A stretch of 64,000 bases of DNA, from contig NW_006500357.1 in assembly GCF_000471905.2 (NCBI RefSeq), forward strand, positions 110,086-174,085, read 5' to 3'. Below, in pieces: positions 1-11,587 of the stretch. Position numbers and translations under genes: made by a program. Numbering within the stretch: the stretch's first letter is position 1; each line of letters begins with the position of its first letter. The notes under the pieces were generated by a model. The model saw nothing but the letters and a program-made list of their open reading frames with translations. It ran no database searches and was not told where the DNA came from. This stretch comes from Amborella trichopoda. Lineage: Eukaryota; Streptophyta; Magnoliopsida; Amborellales; Amborellaceae.

Positions 1-243
1 TCATATTATTCACATATCGAGTTCCAACAGCAACAGTGTAGGGATGAGCACGACAGTGCAGGTGAGCATGAAGGATGGACAATCTTCGGGGATTTTAGAT
101 TGAGAACACAACAAAACACTAACACTTAGGGATTTGGGAATAGTCAGACGCCTGCTAATATCGATGATTCGTTTTTAGATCGAATCAATGAATTGTTAAA
201 CGAATTCAATCAATGGCACCAACGTGACCAAGAAGAACAATAA
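1..243 (+). other. Degraded coding tail, unassigned
   Basis: One frame reads from the window edge to a stop codon at about 241-243 with a single internal stop (about 127-129). The translation is acidic and glutamine-rich and ends in a short segment rich in N, E and Q (LNEFNQWHQRDQEEQ). It resembles the C-terminal tail of a transposase-like plant protein, but I cannot assign a family. It is cut by the window start, so the diagnostic domain, if any, lies outside. Confidence 0.3.
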
Positions 244-529
244 CGTCGTCTATCATTTTGTTTTTAGATCATATGTTACTAATTTTATGCTTTATTGTAG
301 TCCATGTATGCTGATATACTTATTCCATGATAATTATATGTTTATCCTTTTGTGCGATGTAAATTAAATACTGAATGGCGGTTCATGCAGGGAAAAAACA
401 TATCAATATTCGCATATTCATTCAAAAACATGAAAATTCTTAATGGAGTACCCTCATTTCTTATTGAATTCCTAAAAAATAATATTTATAATGAATTTTA
501 ATAATTTTTTCGAATTTTTTTTAAGCTTT

Positions 530-650
530 ATTCTGACCGATTCACCCGATTTCCGATCCGGATCGCCGATTCGCCAATCCAGATCGGTTTTTTGGAAGCT
601 CGATCCGGGTCACCGATCCTTTTTTTAAACCATTGGTTTTAAAGCAATGT
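530..650. repeat. Dispersed repeat end (CGATCCGG-rich)
   Basis: The stretch has alternating CCGATC/GGATCG words and ends in a TTTTAAACC-like edge. It resembles the edges seen near 10690, 12595, 23345 and 33115. It is probably one end of a dispersed non-autonomous DNA element; the other end is not identified. Confidence 0.35.
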
Positions 651-1617
651 TAGAACTTGGACATGGCGGTACTTCAAAATTTTCTTTTTTTTTTTCATTT
701 TCTTCTTTATTTAGAATGTTTTGGATTATCCAAATGGATTTCATAAAAGAGAGAAGAATAAGTAGCTTTGGGAAGACAAGATCCAAAAGATGATAGAGTA
801 TGCTAGGAGAGAGAGAGGAGTGAGAATATTGGTTGAGTTAAGCATGATCGAGGTGGACAAAAGTGTTTCGGATTTTAGTTTTAGCAGGGTACATGAGAGA
901 GAGTGATAAAATGTTATTTCTTCAAAGAAAGGTTAAAAAAACTCTTATACATTGTAATATGTTGTATTTAAAATAGGAAAAGGTTTTTTTATTTTCTCTA
1001 CATCATATAAGATCTATGCTTCCCCTACCATCCATCCATCCAATTTTGATTAGAGCCACTCATCATTTGATCTTAGATCCGATGTCTCAAAGTATTTTAT
1101 TTTTTGTTTTTTTATAAATAGAAAATTTAGTATGTGTCATCTTCTCATTAGGGTGCACCTATAAAAAATATTAAAAATAATTTTTCGATAAAATATGATG
1201 ACTGAAATATCGTATTTTGATCATTTTATTTTATTGGAAATATTTTTTTATATTCTTCGATAGTACGAGTTTAAAAGAGGATTTGACTTAAAACTTTGGT
1301 GTCAAAATAGTTTATAAAAAAAAATAGAGTAGAGATGTGACATTGTGATTGGGGCAATCTTAGCCCTCCATTCAAAGTGGACGGTTGGATAAAAAGAAGA
1401 ATATAAGTTTTATGTTGTAGGGAAAGCATAGAAAACTTGCCCTTTAAAATAAAAAAAATTATAGATAACCTACAGATTATACTTTTTAAGCATATGCCCC
1501 GCAATGACCCGAGATGAAACATGTCCCTCCTAGAGCTGGAGAGATGGATATTCTGTAAGCTTTTTTTTAGTAGTGCTATCTCGTCCACTCACGAAAAGGA
1601 TCTGATAAGTGTTTCCT
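651..1617. other. No gene seen
   Basis: AT-rich sequence. A degraded piece of the GTGCACCT MITE family (see 8144-8480) may lie at about 1140-1260. Open frames here are short and of low complexity. I see no RNA gene or recognisable protein. Confidence 0.4.
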
Positions 1618-1914
1618 TTAGGAAAATAGTGATGTTTTTTTTACTGGATTGTTAAGAAATGCTTGGGCTAGATCCCTCTGTAGCTTTTCATTAGTTATTT
1701 TGTTAGCCTGGAGGCCAAACCTATTACACAAGATTGAAGCTAAAGCTAAGAGACCACGATAGGCGAAATCCATTCTGGAAGTAGAACACCTGCTTGGACA
1801 ACAAACCTGTAAATAAGAAAAATGGGCAAATCCGTGTTTGTTATAGACTTTGAGGACCTTAATGCTGCCTACCCTTAAGGCGATCTCCCTCAAATAAAGT
1901 AGCAAAATTCTCAT
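1618..1914 (-). other. Open frame of 98 codons, unassigned
   Basis: The minus strand has an uninterrupted frame whose second half (FAYRGLLALASILCNRFG, then TNEKLQRDLAQAFLNNP) has normal-looking amino acid composition. That could mark a decayed exon. I recognise no family. The start lies inside the 77-bp tandem duplication at 1879-2032, so the annotated methionine is probably not biological. Confidence 0.2.
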
Positions 1915-2032
1915 AGATTCTGTTGTTCAATCTGACTATTTTCATTCATAGATGGGGCGATTTCCCCCAAATAAAATGCCAAAATTCTCATCGATTCTGT
2001 CGTTCAAGCTTATTGTTTTCATTCATAGATGG
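1879..2032. repeat. Tandem duplication, 77-bp unit x2
   Basis: Two adjacent copies begin with GGCGAT at 1879 and 1956 and both end in CATTCATAGATGG. They differ at roughly one base in eight, so the duplication is not recent. Confidence 0.8.
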
Positions 2033-2049
2033 GTACATTGGGTACAATC

Positions 2050-2990
2050 AAATAAAAATGGATTTGGCAGAGGTGGAATTGACTGCTTTCATAACGTAGG
2101 TGGGCATATATGTTAAGATTTGTGAGAGCGAACATGCCGGCATTGAAGAGAAGAGAACAAAGAAGAAGATAAAAGAGGTAACACAAGATTTACACGGTTC
2201 CAGCCGAAGCCTTACGTCCATGAATCCAAAGCCCAATTGACTACATCTTCATTATTTTGGATAAAAATTACATAAATATGTGCCTCTATATATAGAGGAC
2301 AATTGGAGATAGACGTATATAGTAAGAGGCCTTATCACCAATAACCAATGTAATGACCAAGTAATTTGACTTGGTTTCTTCTTATCTTCAAGACTTCCCT
2401 TCAAGTAGGTGCACCGAGATTTGAAGCGAAGTGCCAAACTTGCCAAACTGAAACAGGAATTGGAGTCTTGAGACTAGAAGTTGCCAAAAAAACTTACACT
2501 GCTCTCACTGGCGTACTTGAATAATCTGCAAGAGTGAAGAGATGTGCGTGCTTGAATTGCCTGCAAGAGCGAAGAGATGTGATCCGGGGTACGTGATCAC
2601 CAAACTTTGTCTAAAAACCACTAAAAGTGCTACAAAGGTGCAATGAAGACAACTCTACGACAAAGTGGCAATGAACACTGAAGATTGGTGAAAACTTCAC
2701 CTTGAAAAATACGCTAATCATGAATGTGCTCCCCCTGACATCAATGGTGTGACGCAGTTTTGCTATATGGTGAGGTGCTAGGAGCAAATAATGTGTGAGA
2801 CGACTAAAAAATGCGCAAATACCTGTAAGAATTGATGTTTTTGTCCACATAGCGGTTACATTAGAGATATTAACTTCATCTCTACTTATATCATCTCCAT
2901 ATCTCCTATGTTCTCTCCCTCAAGTTGGTTGTAGATGTGAAGAAATACCCAACTTGCATAATACTTTTTTTTTAGTACAATGATATCAAA
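2050..2990. mobile_element. Probable LTR-retrotransposon relic
   Basis: The segment has the ACACAAGATTTACACGG...CCTTACGTCCA block, a TATATATAG stretch, and a CCCTCAAGTTGG segment followed by CCCAACTTGC. These features recur in plant LTR/leader regions of copia-like elements. No pol domain is visible. It is an old broken copy; terminal repeats could not be delimited, so the ends are approximate. Confidence 0.35.
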
Positions 2991-3420
2991 AAAAAATTTC
3001 AATGAAATTGGGCTTCTAGACAATAGCCCACATCTTAAAAAAAAATACCACTCGTTTTTTTTTTTTTTACACAAGCTTCAAACACTCAAAGCGACTAAGA
3101 GATAGGTTATCATAATATCCAACCCCCTAGCAAAAAACACTCATGCCACCCCCACCCAATTCCTAAAGACATAACCCATTTTAAAATTATTAAATAAAAT
3201 AAAATTATTTTTTTGAATGTTCATTTGCGTCACGCTATCTCGTTGAGTATTTGGTTAAGCTCATATCTAGGGCGAACTTGATCAACTATGAGGACTGCTA
3301 AATGGTAAGTTATTTTGAACCAAGAATAAGAAGACGACATAAAGCTCGGGATAAGTTTGGCCCGAAGGCCGGATTTTTTTTTTTTTTGTTTGTTTGCAGG
3401 CAGCATTAAGGCTCGAGATA
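2991..3420. other. No gene seen
   Basis: AT-rich sequence with homopolymer runs at about 3060 and 3370. I see no coding signal or element ends. Confidence 0.4.
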
Positions 3421-3578
3421 AGAAGGTGGCACTGGGGCCGGAAGATGAGAAGATGGCACTGGGGCCGGAAGATGAGAAGATGGCACTAAGGGCGGAGGTG
3501 AGAAGATGGCACTAGGGCCGGAAGATGAGAAGATGGCACTAGGGGCGGAGGTGAGAAGATGACATTGGGGCCGGAATT
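3421..3578. repeat. Minisatellite, 26/27-bp unit, about 6 copies
   Basis: Units start with AGAAGATGGCAC at 3421, 3448, 3475, 3501, 3528 and 3554. From the second unit on, a 27-bp form (GGGGCCGGAAGATG type) tends to alternate with a 26-bp form (GGGCGGAGGTG type), suggesting a two-unit block was later doubled. Confidence 0.9.
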
Positions 3579-3841
3579 TTTGAAGGCATTGAGGCAAGTA
3601 TTGTAACATGTGTGTGGCTCTACATGCTATGAAGAGACATGTACTAGCCAATTTCGTGGGGTGCTGTATGAATATCTCTTGATAAGATTAGGTGGCCTTT
3701 ATCCCTAAGAATTGGTATTCAATAAGATTAGATGCTGCTTATTTATGTTTATATGTTATTGGCCATGTATTTATACAAGTCTTGTATATTCTTTGTCAAT
3801 CAAGATATAGAGAAGTCTCTACATATTTTGAGATTCTAGCA

Positions 3842-4015
3842 TCGTATTAGAGCCATAGACTCCATTCTAACATCGTATCAGAGCCATATATTCTAACATC
3901 GTATAAGAGCCATAAACTTCTCAACCTCAGATAGGTTAACCTATCTAGGTTTCGGTAGCCTTTTTGCTCAGCCTATCCATAGATATTCTCACATTGTATC
4001 AGAGCCAAGACTTCT
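3842..4015 (+). repeat. Cluster of primer-binding-site-like words
   Basis: The sequence (A)CATCGTAT(C/T/A)AGAGCCA occurs four times, near 3842, 3873, 3899 and 3993. The normal arrangement is a single tRNA-Met-like primer site (TGGTATCAGAGCC) beside the LTR. Local tandem duplication of the LTR/leader junction explains the multiplication. Confidence 0.7.
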
Positions 4016-5026
4016 TAACCTCGTATCAACCTATCTTAGATTTTGTAGCTTCTTTGCCCAGCCTATCCACATCGAAGATTCGTCGTAAATTTGTAAACAT
4101 ATAATCAACTAATCGTGTTTAGATTCTCCACAAAACAACCACCCGTCCTTTGGGGAAGCTTCCCATGTTAAAAAAACAAAAATGAAAAAAAAGAAAATTT
4201 TGTTTTTCTTCCATTTTGCTTTGCATACTACCTTGCTTCTGTTTCCGTTCCATTTTGAATTTTTGATGCTGCAATCCTACAAGCCCTCTCTCTCTTTCTC
4301 TCTTGTTTCCGTTCCGTTGAAATCTTTTCGCACCATTTATTTACAAGTTACCACTATTTGCTCCGTCCTTTCTCTCTCTTAGTATTCAGCAGTTAAGGGG
4401 ACCCAATGCTTTGCAAATTTGGAAGCTTCGCAAAAGCTCTTTTGACGGTGCAACTCTGAGAGAGAAAGTGCTAGATTGTTTCCCAATGGTGCAAAAGCTT
4501 TTCTTAATGTTGAAACTCCTTTTGGTGCAACTACGTTTTGACGAGTTCAAGCTTCTTGGGTCGATTGTGCTAGAGCAGCTCGCTACCATTGACAAGTTCG
4601 CATATAGAAGTTATTTGAGCCACATGCCATTGTCTTGATAATTGTTGTTGCATTTGCAAGGTTTACGGGCTCTCTTCTAATGCGGGACCTTTATTGAGCT
4701 AGATCTGAAAATGGCCTCTGAAAATAGCCTATCTACCATCTGCCCCATTCGAAAAATCAAAAAATCACTCTTCATTTGATCTTGATCCCAAGGTCCTGAT
4801 CTTTTCAAAATCTCACCAGCCACTCTAATCTGATATTGTCATTGACCCTCTCCATTGACCTGAAAATACCCCTTTGGAATGATCTTCTTTTTATCGAGTT
4901 TCCGTTACTTGATCATGCCTGCTCTGGTCTGCGGGCTGTTGAATCTGTTTCGGATCGAAACAGTGTCTCTAGTGCAGATCTTGAGTTATTTATCTGATGG
5001 CTCAATTCCGTTCCCGGGGCCGTTTT

Positions 5027-5214
5027 TTGATCTTGAGGCCGCTTGTTCCTGAGGCCCATTTGTTGTTCTTGAGGCCGCTTGTTCTTGAGGCCCATTTGTT
5101 GTTCTTGAGGCCGCTTGTTCTTGAGGCCCATTTGTTGTTCTTGAGGCCGCTTGTTCTTGAGGCCCATTTGTTGTTCTTGAGGCCTCTTGTTCCTGAGGCT
5201 TGTTGATCCGCCAT
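5027..5214. repeat. Minisatellite, 36-bp unit, 4 full copies
   Basis: Four consecutive 36-bp units start at 5041, 5077, 5113 and 5149 (GCTTGTTC(C/T)TGAGGCCCA...TTGAGGCC), with partial units on both sides. The paralogous positions near 17480 and 18580 carry only one or two such words, so the array grew in copy A. Because 36 is a multiple of 3, the array stays open in several frames on both strands; these are not genes. Confidence 0.93.
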
Positions 5215-5288
5215 TTGTTGTTCTTGAGGCTTGATAAGATTAGGTAGTATCTATCCATAACTGTAGGTACATAGATATGGATATCATA

Positions 5289-6199
5289 CAGTGTTCGCAA
5301 AATCAAACCAGAATGGTTAACCAGACATGGGCCCGGAAGCGATTTAACCGGTCTAACCGATAAACTGGCCGATTCAACTGCCATAACTGGACAAGTCCCA
5401 AACAATAAAAAAGGTGTTAAAAAATAAAAACCATACAAAAAATTCTCATAAAATCATATAGAGAATGTGATTAAAACAAAACCACTAAAATGAACTTGAA
5501 AATTAATGAAAAAATGGATTTTAACGAATCGATTTGTGCCCAGGGGTATTTTTAAAATTTTCTATAAAAGATGAGAAAAACATAAAAGTGATTATCAATG
5601 ACCAAATTGTTTTTTATTCTTTGCCATAATGTAATGAATATTAAAATAATGTTAAAAAATTGACTTGACAAACTCTTTTTTTAAAAAGAAAATAAAGAAA
5701 AAGTTAAGTTAAATATACTATAAGCCTTTTTTTTTTGTTAACTAACTAGTAAATGGTATATTGGTTGGTGGGTATAATAATAAAGGACTTCTTTATGAAA
5801 AGTTTCTAATTCAATTCTAGCAGGCAAGTAAATTTTTTGAAAGAAAAAATTTTTATTTATAAAAAATTTATAGTTGGTAATTTTTTTGAACCAAAAGAAG
5901 TTTATAATTCAATTCTAGAGGGCAAGTAAATTTTTTGAAAGAAAAAAATTTTATTTATAAAAAATTTATAGTTGGTAATTTTTTTGAACCAAAAGAAAAA
6001 ACGTTGCAGGCAAGATTTGAACCTTGACCCTCAACACTAACCAATAATCCATTTGAACATATATTGATGCAAGTGTAAAGTAGAATTCTATTTAAAGTTC
6101 AAAATACCAATTGATCACCAAAACCGCCCAAAACTGGAATCGGTGGCTGGCCGGATCCATCTAACCGGGTGGTTAGATTGGCCGGTTTTGTGAACACTG
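5289..6199. mobile_element. hAT-type non-autonomous DNA transposon, 911 bp
   Basis: The ends are inverted: left CAGTGTTCGCAAAATC and, read from the right, CAGTGTTCACAAAACC. The flanks are a perfect 8-bp target duplication, ATATCATA at 5281-5288 and 6200-6207. An 8-bp duplication with CAGTG ends is typical of the hAT superfamily. No transposase frame is present, so it must have been mobilised in trans. It contains a 98-bp tandem duplication (5801-5996) and sits inside the right LTR of the element at 3655-6402. The paralogous site near 18820 is empty. Confidence 0.92.
5801..5996. repeat. Tandem duplication, 98-bp unit x2
   Basis: AGTTT(C/A)TAATTCAATTCTAG starts at 5801 and again at 5899. The following 78 bp are nearly identical. 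It lies within the hAT-type element and is younger than it, or was inherited from its source copy. Confidence 0.9.
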
Positions 6200-6402
6200 A
6201 TATCATACTGCAATAATATGAATATCTCAAGTGGTGTCTATCCATAACTGTTGGTCTTTACTCTTGATAAGATTAGGTGTTGTCTATCCATAACTGTTGT
6301 ATTTATCTTTAACTGTTATTGGCCTTATATTTATATGGGTCATGTATATTTTTTTTATCAATCAATATAAAGAGGATTTTCTCATATTCGAACACTACTT
6401 CC

Positions 6403-7510
6403 ATATTATTTTTCCCTTAAAAAGAAAAGTTCAGGAAACCAAGCTAAGTGCAAAGCCCTCATCACAAGACCATGAATGGCTCTGGCATTCATCACAGGAC
6501 TACGAATGGTTCTTGCATTAGGGATCAATAAAAGCTGTTTGTATTTATCATAGGACTACAAATGGCTCTTGCATTAGGGATCGATAAGCTGTTTGTAATT
6601 AGTGACTCACAACTGCTAAGTCATCAGATGAATGTGAGTTATGAGGTACATAAGGAGGAGCTACTCTATTACCATCAATAAGCTTTAAGCTTAATCCACA
6701 ATTTCAAAAGCATATCCTTAACACATTTATCACGATGCTAGAACAATCAAGCCGATGCTCTGCTAAGTTAGGCATATGAATATCTATCTAACTCTAAGAA
6801 GTTATAAGTATGGGTTCAAGAGAAAAGAATTCTGACTCTACCTGAGAGTTGTTGATATCGTACTCGATAGAAGCATTGGGGAAGCCATTGTCTTAGCTCG
6901 AATTAGTCGATTGGAGGTAGCCTTATTTGGACTTCATAGATATGAAGTCCTCTTTGACGATAAATATGAGAGAAATTCCATTTGGAGAAGGGAGATTTGG
7001 TTCACACTCTTGAATGGACTCTTATATCAGAAAAGTTTCAATGGCATGCTAAACCAGTTCTTAACTTAGGAAGAAGCTCGTAAAATCGAAATGAGGGGAT
7101 TTGCGGTTTACATTAGTTTGGTCCCAAAGTCTATGAGAGGATTCGACATCTTGACTACTATTGGCCCACAATGATATAAGACAGCTCTGGTGGCACACTG
7201 TAAGAAATATGTTGTGTGATAGTTTCATGACAATTATATACATAACCTGCACAAATCTCTTGATCCAACGGTAACCTCATGGCCATTTTCTATGTGGGGG
7301 ATGGATGGTATCATGCCCATTGGACTTGCTTTGCAAGTAGACGTGCCTTTATATTGGCTGCTACCGACTATTTCTCTAAGTAGGCTACAGATGTCCCATT
7401 TAGGGGAATCACCTGAAAGGCGGTGGCTAATTCTAAGTGAGGTTTTGCAGGCTTATAGAACCTCCACAAGGGGTGCAACTGATTCCACCCTCCTTTACTC
7501 TAATCTATAG
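6403..7510 (+). mobile_element. Ty3/gypsy pol fragment, copy A (RNase H and integrase remnants, broken)
   Basis: This is a fossil. Translation shows an RNase H piece matching the one at 19085-19275 (AEYEALITEL...FGDSQLVSRQ type) and, about 650 bp further on, integrase words of the WPFSMWGMD and AYRTSTRGAT type. Reverse transcriptase, protease and gag are absent. The upstream edge abuts the LTR element at about 6402, and the same join is seen in copy B. There are many breaks; it is old, and about 5-15% different from copy B by eye. Confidence 0.75.
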
Positions 7511-8143
7511 TTGTGAAGTGGCTTGTCGCTTGAAATTGAGTTCCCATCTTTGCGTGTTGTGGTATGTTGCATGTATTTTCGGTGCACCATACCCCTCGTG
7601 CAAATGATAGAGGCCATGGTAGCAACGACGACCTTTGGGTACCAAATACACTCGAAAAGCCATGGAAGCACGGGCGAGCCCCATTCAAAGATTCACCCGA
7701 GCTAAAAACAAAGTGAAGTCCCCACTTTTCCACAATCGGAGACTATTATTTTTTAATTTTTTTTGCCACATTTGGACTTTTAGTGAAGGCACCGTTTTTT
7801 GGCATTTCATCTCAAAAATAAACGTTCGACGCCACACAAATACTCACGAAAATAGGTGAGTTTGCTGACTCACTAAAACTGCATCCTTAGGTTATAAGTA
7901 GGGCTAGCAATGAGTAGGGTGGGCAGGCCTTAAAAAATTAGGGCCTAGGGCACAAAATTTGGCTTGAGGGCTAGGCCAAGTCCTAGCCATCATGGCTCGA
8001 GGATAGGGCAGGCCGGGCATGGGACTAAGGCATCACAGGACCGGTCTGGCCTTGCATTTTTCTTTATTGTTAAACTTTTATTTATTTTTGTTAGGCTAGG
8101 CCCAACCGAGACCTTGCTAGTGGAAACAAGTGGAAAAATATTT

Positions 8144-8480
8144 AAGGTTGCAACCTTATACTATAGAAGTAAGATGCACTTAAAATCCAGTAGAAAATAG
8201 TGTTCCGAAGTTGGAAAATCTTCTAGTAGTTCATCTTGACCTTGAGATCTATAATATAAATAATATAAGAATTTCAAATCCTAAAAATAGTATATTTTGC
8301 ACCAAGTTATCTAAAACGTCTATTTTCAAGATTTCCATGTGTTTATCGATCTGCTCAATCTGCATATTTATGAAATTTTGAACTTTATGATTAGGGTTCA
8401 ACATAAATTTTCAAGCCATGATAAGGTTATCAACAATAGAACTACATATTTTGGCAAATTTAAAGGCGCGCCTTACTTGT
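8144..8480. mobile_element. MITE, AAGGTTGCAACCTT family
   Basis: It begins with the perfect 14-bp palindrome AAGGTTGCAACCTT (8144-8157), followed by GTAAGATGCACTTAAAAT. Its right edge, read inverted, is GTAAGGCGCGCCTTTAAAT, so the ends are inverted repeats. Related copies lie near 11209-11587, 20900-21225, 23895-24070 and 46796-47060. No coding capacity. Confidence 0.65.
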
Positions 8481-9629
8481 AAGGCATAAGGTGGGCACCT
8501 CATACGCGCCTAAATAAAATGAAATAATAAAATGAAATACATATACGTTTAGCCTATAACATGATTGTTGTTTATTACGTGCCTGTATCACTATGAACCA
8601 CCATGCTAATTCCCTTGAAATAACCCATGTAGACACCATAAGGCCTCCAGCGTAGTTAGTACTTGGATAGCCAAAGAACCATCTCATTTTAGTTGAGCGT
8701 GTATACTATAGTCCTGTGGGAGCATACTATACATGTTCCGCATGCTAAAAGCCTATTCAAAAAGATTAATTTAGTCTAAAATTTTGGGAACCACAAATTT
8801 TCTTTTTTTTTGAGTTTTTTGACACTTAGATCTAACTCTCCATTTTTCAAAAAATGGACGGCCTCTATTCAATCTAGAGGCATTATTTTCGTTATAGGTT
8901 TATTTCAGAAGTTTTTTAATTGAGATTAGTTCATGGGTTGTAAAGATTACATCCTCAAAATTTGAGATCTAAAAGATATTCCTACCCTATGTCACAACCG
9001 GGGGCGTAAATGGATAGTATACCCCTGAGGGAGTAGGATATCCTTTGGCACTGTAGTCTACATCTCATCTGCTATTTACTATTGTATATGGATCAGAATT
9101 AATTTGTGGAATTACCACATGATTTTAAATTTTTGAAATTTTATTCATGGATCTTTTGTTTTCCTGGTTGCTCTTTAATTCTAGTTTTGCTCCCCATGTT
9201 ACATACTTCGAAGTGCATTTTTTTTTTCTGTGCCCACAAATATCGGACAGCTTATTAATTTATTTTTTGTCAAATTAAATCATTATTGTACAAATCAGAT
9301 ATGCATTGATAAACAAAATGCAACTCACAAAATGGATTTATTGAAAGCAAATAGCTCAGTTACAAATTAGGGGCTTTCTTATCCCCTGAAAAGAAAACGA
9401 AAACAAAAATTGAGTAAACAAATTTATTAGCTTTTTACTTTCTTGAGAAGCAAAAATTCAATAATTCTCTTTGTGGAAAACAAATCTTGTGCTGGTTTTA
9501 TTTTTAAACTTTTTGTAAAACCTCTCTAGCTGCTTTGCCAAAATTTGAGGTCCACAACAGAATATTCCTGCAACAAAGTCCCGCGGGTAAATTATTGCTG
9601 ATCACCCATAAAAATCCCACCCACTTTAT

Positions 9630-9806
9630 GCTCTCTCTTTCTCTCTCTCTCTAAGATGACGATGTTTCTTACCAATTTTGGCTCCAGCATGGCGTTCTGC
9701 CAAGTTGCAATAGACTCTGTGCCAATTTGGTCAAGCAAAGTGCGCCCTCACCTGTCCAAAATCCAAATAGGCCTTAACTTAGGATGTTAACATGAAGCAA
9801 ATGTAT

Positions 9807-9844
<38 letters not shown>

Positions 9845-9900
9845 TCTATTCACATCATCCACCCCAACACACAAATCTCTCTCTCTCTCTCTTTCTCTCT
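9630..9900. repeat. CT microsatellites
   Basis: Runs of (CT)n occur at about 9632-9652, 9811-9838 and 9880-9900. The paralogous runs in block B (about 22378-22398 and 22538-22570) have different lengths, as expected for slippage. Confidence 0.9.
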
Positions 9901-10683
9901 CTACAAAGTGTGCTTAGGCACAATTATTCATCCATGGATATGTCTACAACACAGGTCAATGGAGTTATGTTTTTTTTTTGCCAAAAGATACTCTACTCTT
10001 TTGGGAGTAAAATGCGCACTTACTCCCTTGGGTAAATCCGGATTAATTTTAGGAACGTAACTTTTGGGATGTAACATCTTCGTTCAATAGATCATTCTCA
10101 ATTTTTTTTTAAAAAAAAACATTTTGAGTGCACCCTTTATCACTAAAAAAGAAATAATGCTTCGAAATTGAATAGAGACCATTCGATTTTTAGGGATGAC
10201 ATCTAAGAGTTAGAAAACACATTTTAATTTTTATATTTGAGAATCATTAAGTAAATTTTAAGTGCTTCTCAAATTTCAGATTGAAAACTACTCCCAAGTA
10301 ACTCTTCAGCCCAATGGAGTAGAAATAAACTATGCTCCCAAGGAAACAAAGTATACAGGCTTCTCTCTCTCTCCCTATTGTGTGCTTTACATGCTTATTG
10401 GACTAGAATATAAACAAGAAGGTGCAGGGGGGTGTGGTGTACTGTACTGGAGTACGGGATATGGTGTCTATGCCAGTCTTGGCATGATAGAGAGCTTGAA
10501 TCATGGAAATCAACGCTGATCTTGCATCCCCTTCCTCGTAGACGCTAGTGAGATAATTATTCATCTCTATCTTTTCCTGCAATTTCTTTGGTTAATCCAC
10601 ACACTACACAACTGGAAGAAGCCATCTCTTACCTCTAGTGAGGGCAAACTTGTCATTTAAAAAGTTTGGGCTCTCAGTAGAAA

Positions 10684-10965
10684 ATAAGGTTTAAAAACAC
10701 GGATCTGTGACCTAGATTGCCCATCCAGACAACCCATATGGATTCGTGATCCCACTAAATGAACAGGGTAGTAAAAAGTTACAAAAAAATTAGAAAATAA
10801 AAAATTTAAAAATAAAAATGAGACCGATTCTCTGATAGAACTAGTGGTTCTGTTAGAGAACAGACCAGCCGGTTCCCAATCGATCTGTTCCCGATATTTT
10901 GGCGAAGTGGGACATACCCCACCAGTTCCAGTCAGGTTCGTCATTTTTTCAAACCTTGGCAGAAA
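10684..10965. repeat. Dispersed DNA element, AAGGTTTRAAAA ends
   Basis: It has a left edge AAGGTTTAAAAACACGG and, read from the right, CCAAGGTTTGAAAAAATG, giving a short imperfect inverted repeat. The inside carries GTGACCTAGAT and GGTTCCCGATAT words. Related sequence lies near 530, 12595-12720, 23345-23625 and 33110-34275. Superfamily not determined. Confidence 0.5.
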
Positions 10966-11208
10966 ACATTAATTCGCCTCTCTCTCTCTCTCTCAAAAGT
11001 TGGATCGCAATATAAATCTCCTCCCCTACGTAAAAAACTTAATCATGTTTGTTCGGGTAGATTAACAAGGAAGGGATCCCATACCCATGGTATGAATGAA
11101 ACTCAAAATATTGCATACCTTAACTATCTATGCCTTGAATGCGTTCCTAAAATGTATATATACCTTCTAGGTGGCCATCATTTAAGATCTTTGTTATTTA
11201 AAAGAAGG

Positions 11209-11587
11209 GTGCGGTTTTTATAAGATCGCAACATTAAACAATCCAATTAAGGTGCACCTTCAAATTTATCGTAACATATATTTCTGGTGTAAAAATTCTT
11301 TAGGATTTTCTTAAAATCTATTTTCATCTATATAACATTTTGAAATAAAAAAATGGTTCAAATCAAGTAGATCTATAAACATATGAAAATCTCGAAAAAT
11401 GGACGTTCTAGATAATGTGTTGCAAGATACACTATTTTCGAGACTTAAATTCTTTTTTTTTTCTTTCCCATATTCATACATCACGATGTCGAAATGATCA
11501 ATTATAGGGTTGTTCAACATTAAAACAACTTTTTTCGATGGATTTTTGAGGTGCATCAATAATTTTACATTTTAAGGTTGCAACCTT
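11209..11587. mobile_element. MITE, AAGGTTGCAACCTT family
   Basis: The right edge is the palindrome AAGGTTGCAACCTT (11574-11587), and both sides carry GGTGCACCTT/GAGGTGCAT words. Block B has only the left half and breaks off near 24070, so the right limit of the duplicated block falls inside this element. Confidence 0.6.

Larger units (their letters stand above)
3655..6402 (+). mobile_element. Small non-autonomous LTR element, copy A (broken)
   Basis: This is a fossil LTR element without visible pol. A left LTR piece (about 3660-3843) and a right LTR region (about 5240-6402) share the words TTGATAAGATTAGG, CTATCCATAACTG and a CTTGTATATT...ATCAAT end. Downstream of the left LTR are primer-site-like words (GTATCAGAGCCA), as used by plant copia-type elements. 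The internal part (about 4380-5240) matches 16725-17520 and 17826-18690. The right LTR is interrupted by a hAT-type insertion. The copy is broken in many places and looks old. Copia affiliation is inferred from the primer site only. Confidence 0.6.
7511..11390. repeat. Non-coding paralogous block, copy A
   Basis: This stretch is colinear with 20250-24070. It holds no gene. Shared landmarks are a GGGCTAGGCC-rich stretch (about 7900-8110), a MITE, CTCTCT microsatellites, a GGGAGTAAAATG/ACTCC-bounded segment (about 9975-10345) and a dispersed repeat (10684-10960). It may include the 3' part and LTR of the gypsy element plus later insertions. Confidence 0.8.

Noticed and set aside
4913-5438. Overlapping repetitive frames (NKRPQEQQMGL-type repeats)
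   Set aside because: They are translations of the 36-bp minisatellite in several frames; the paralogous sites lack them.
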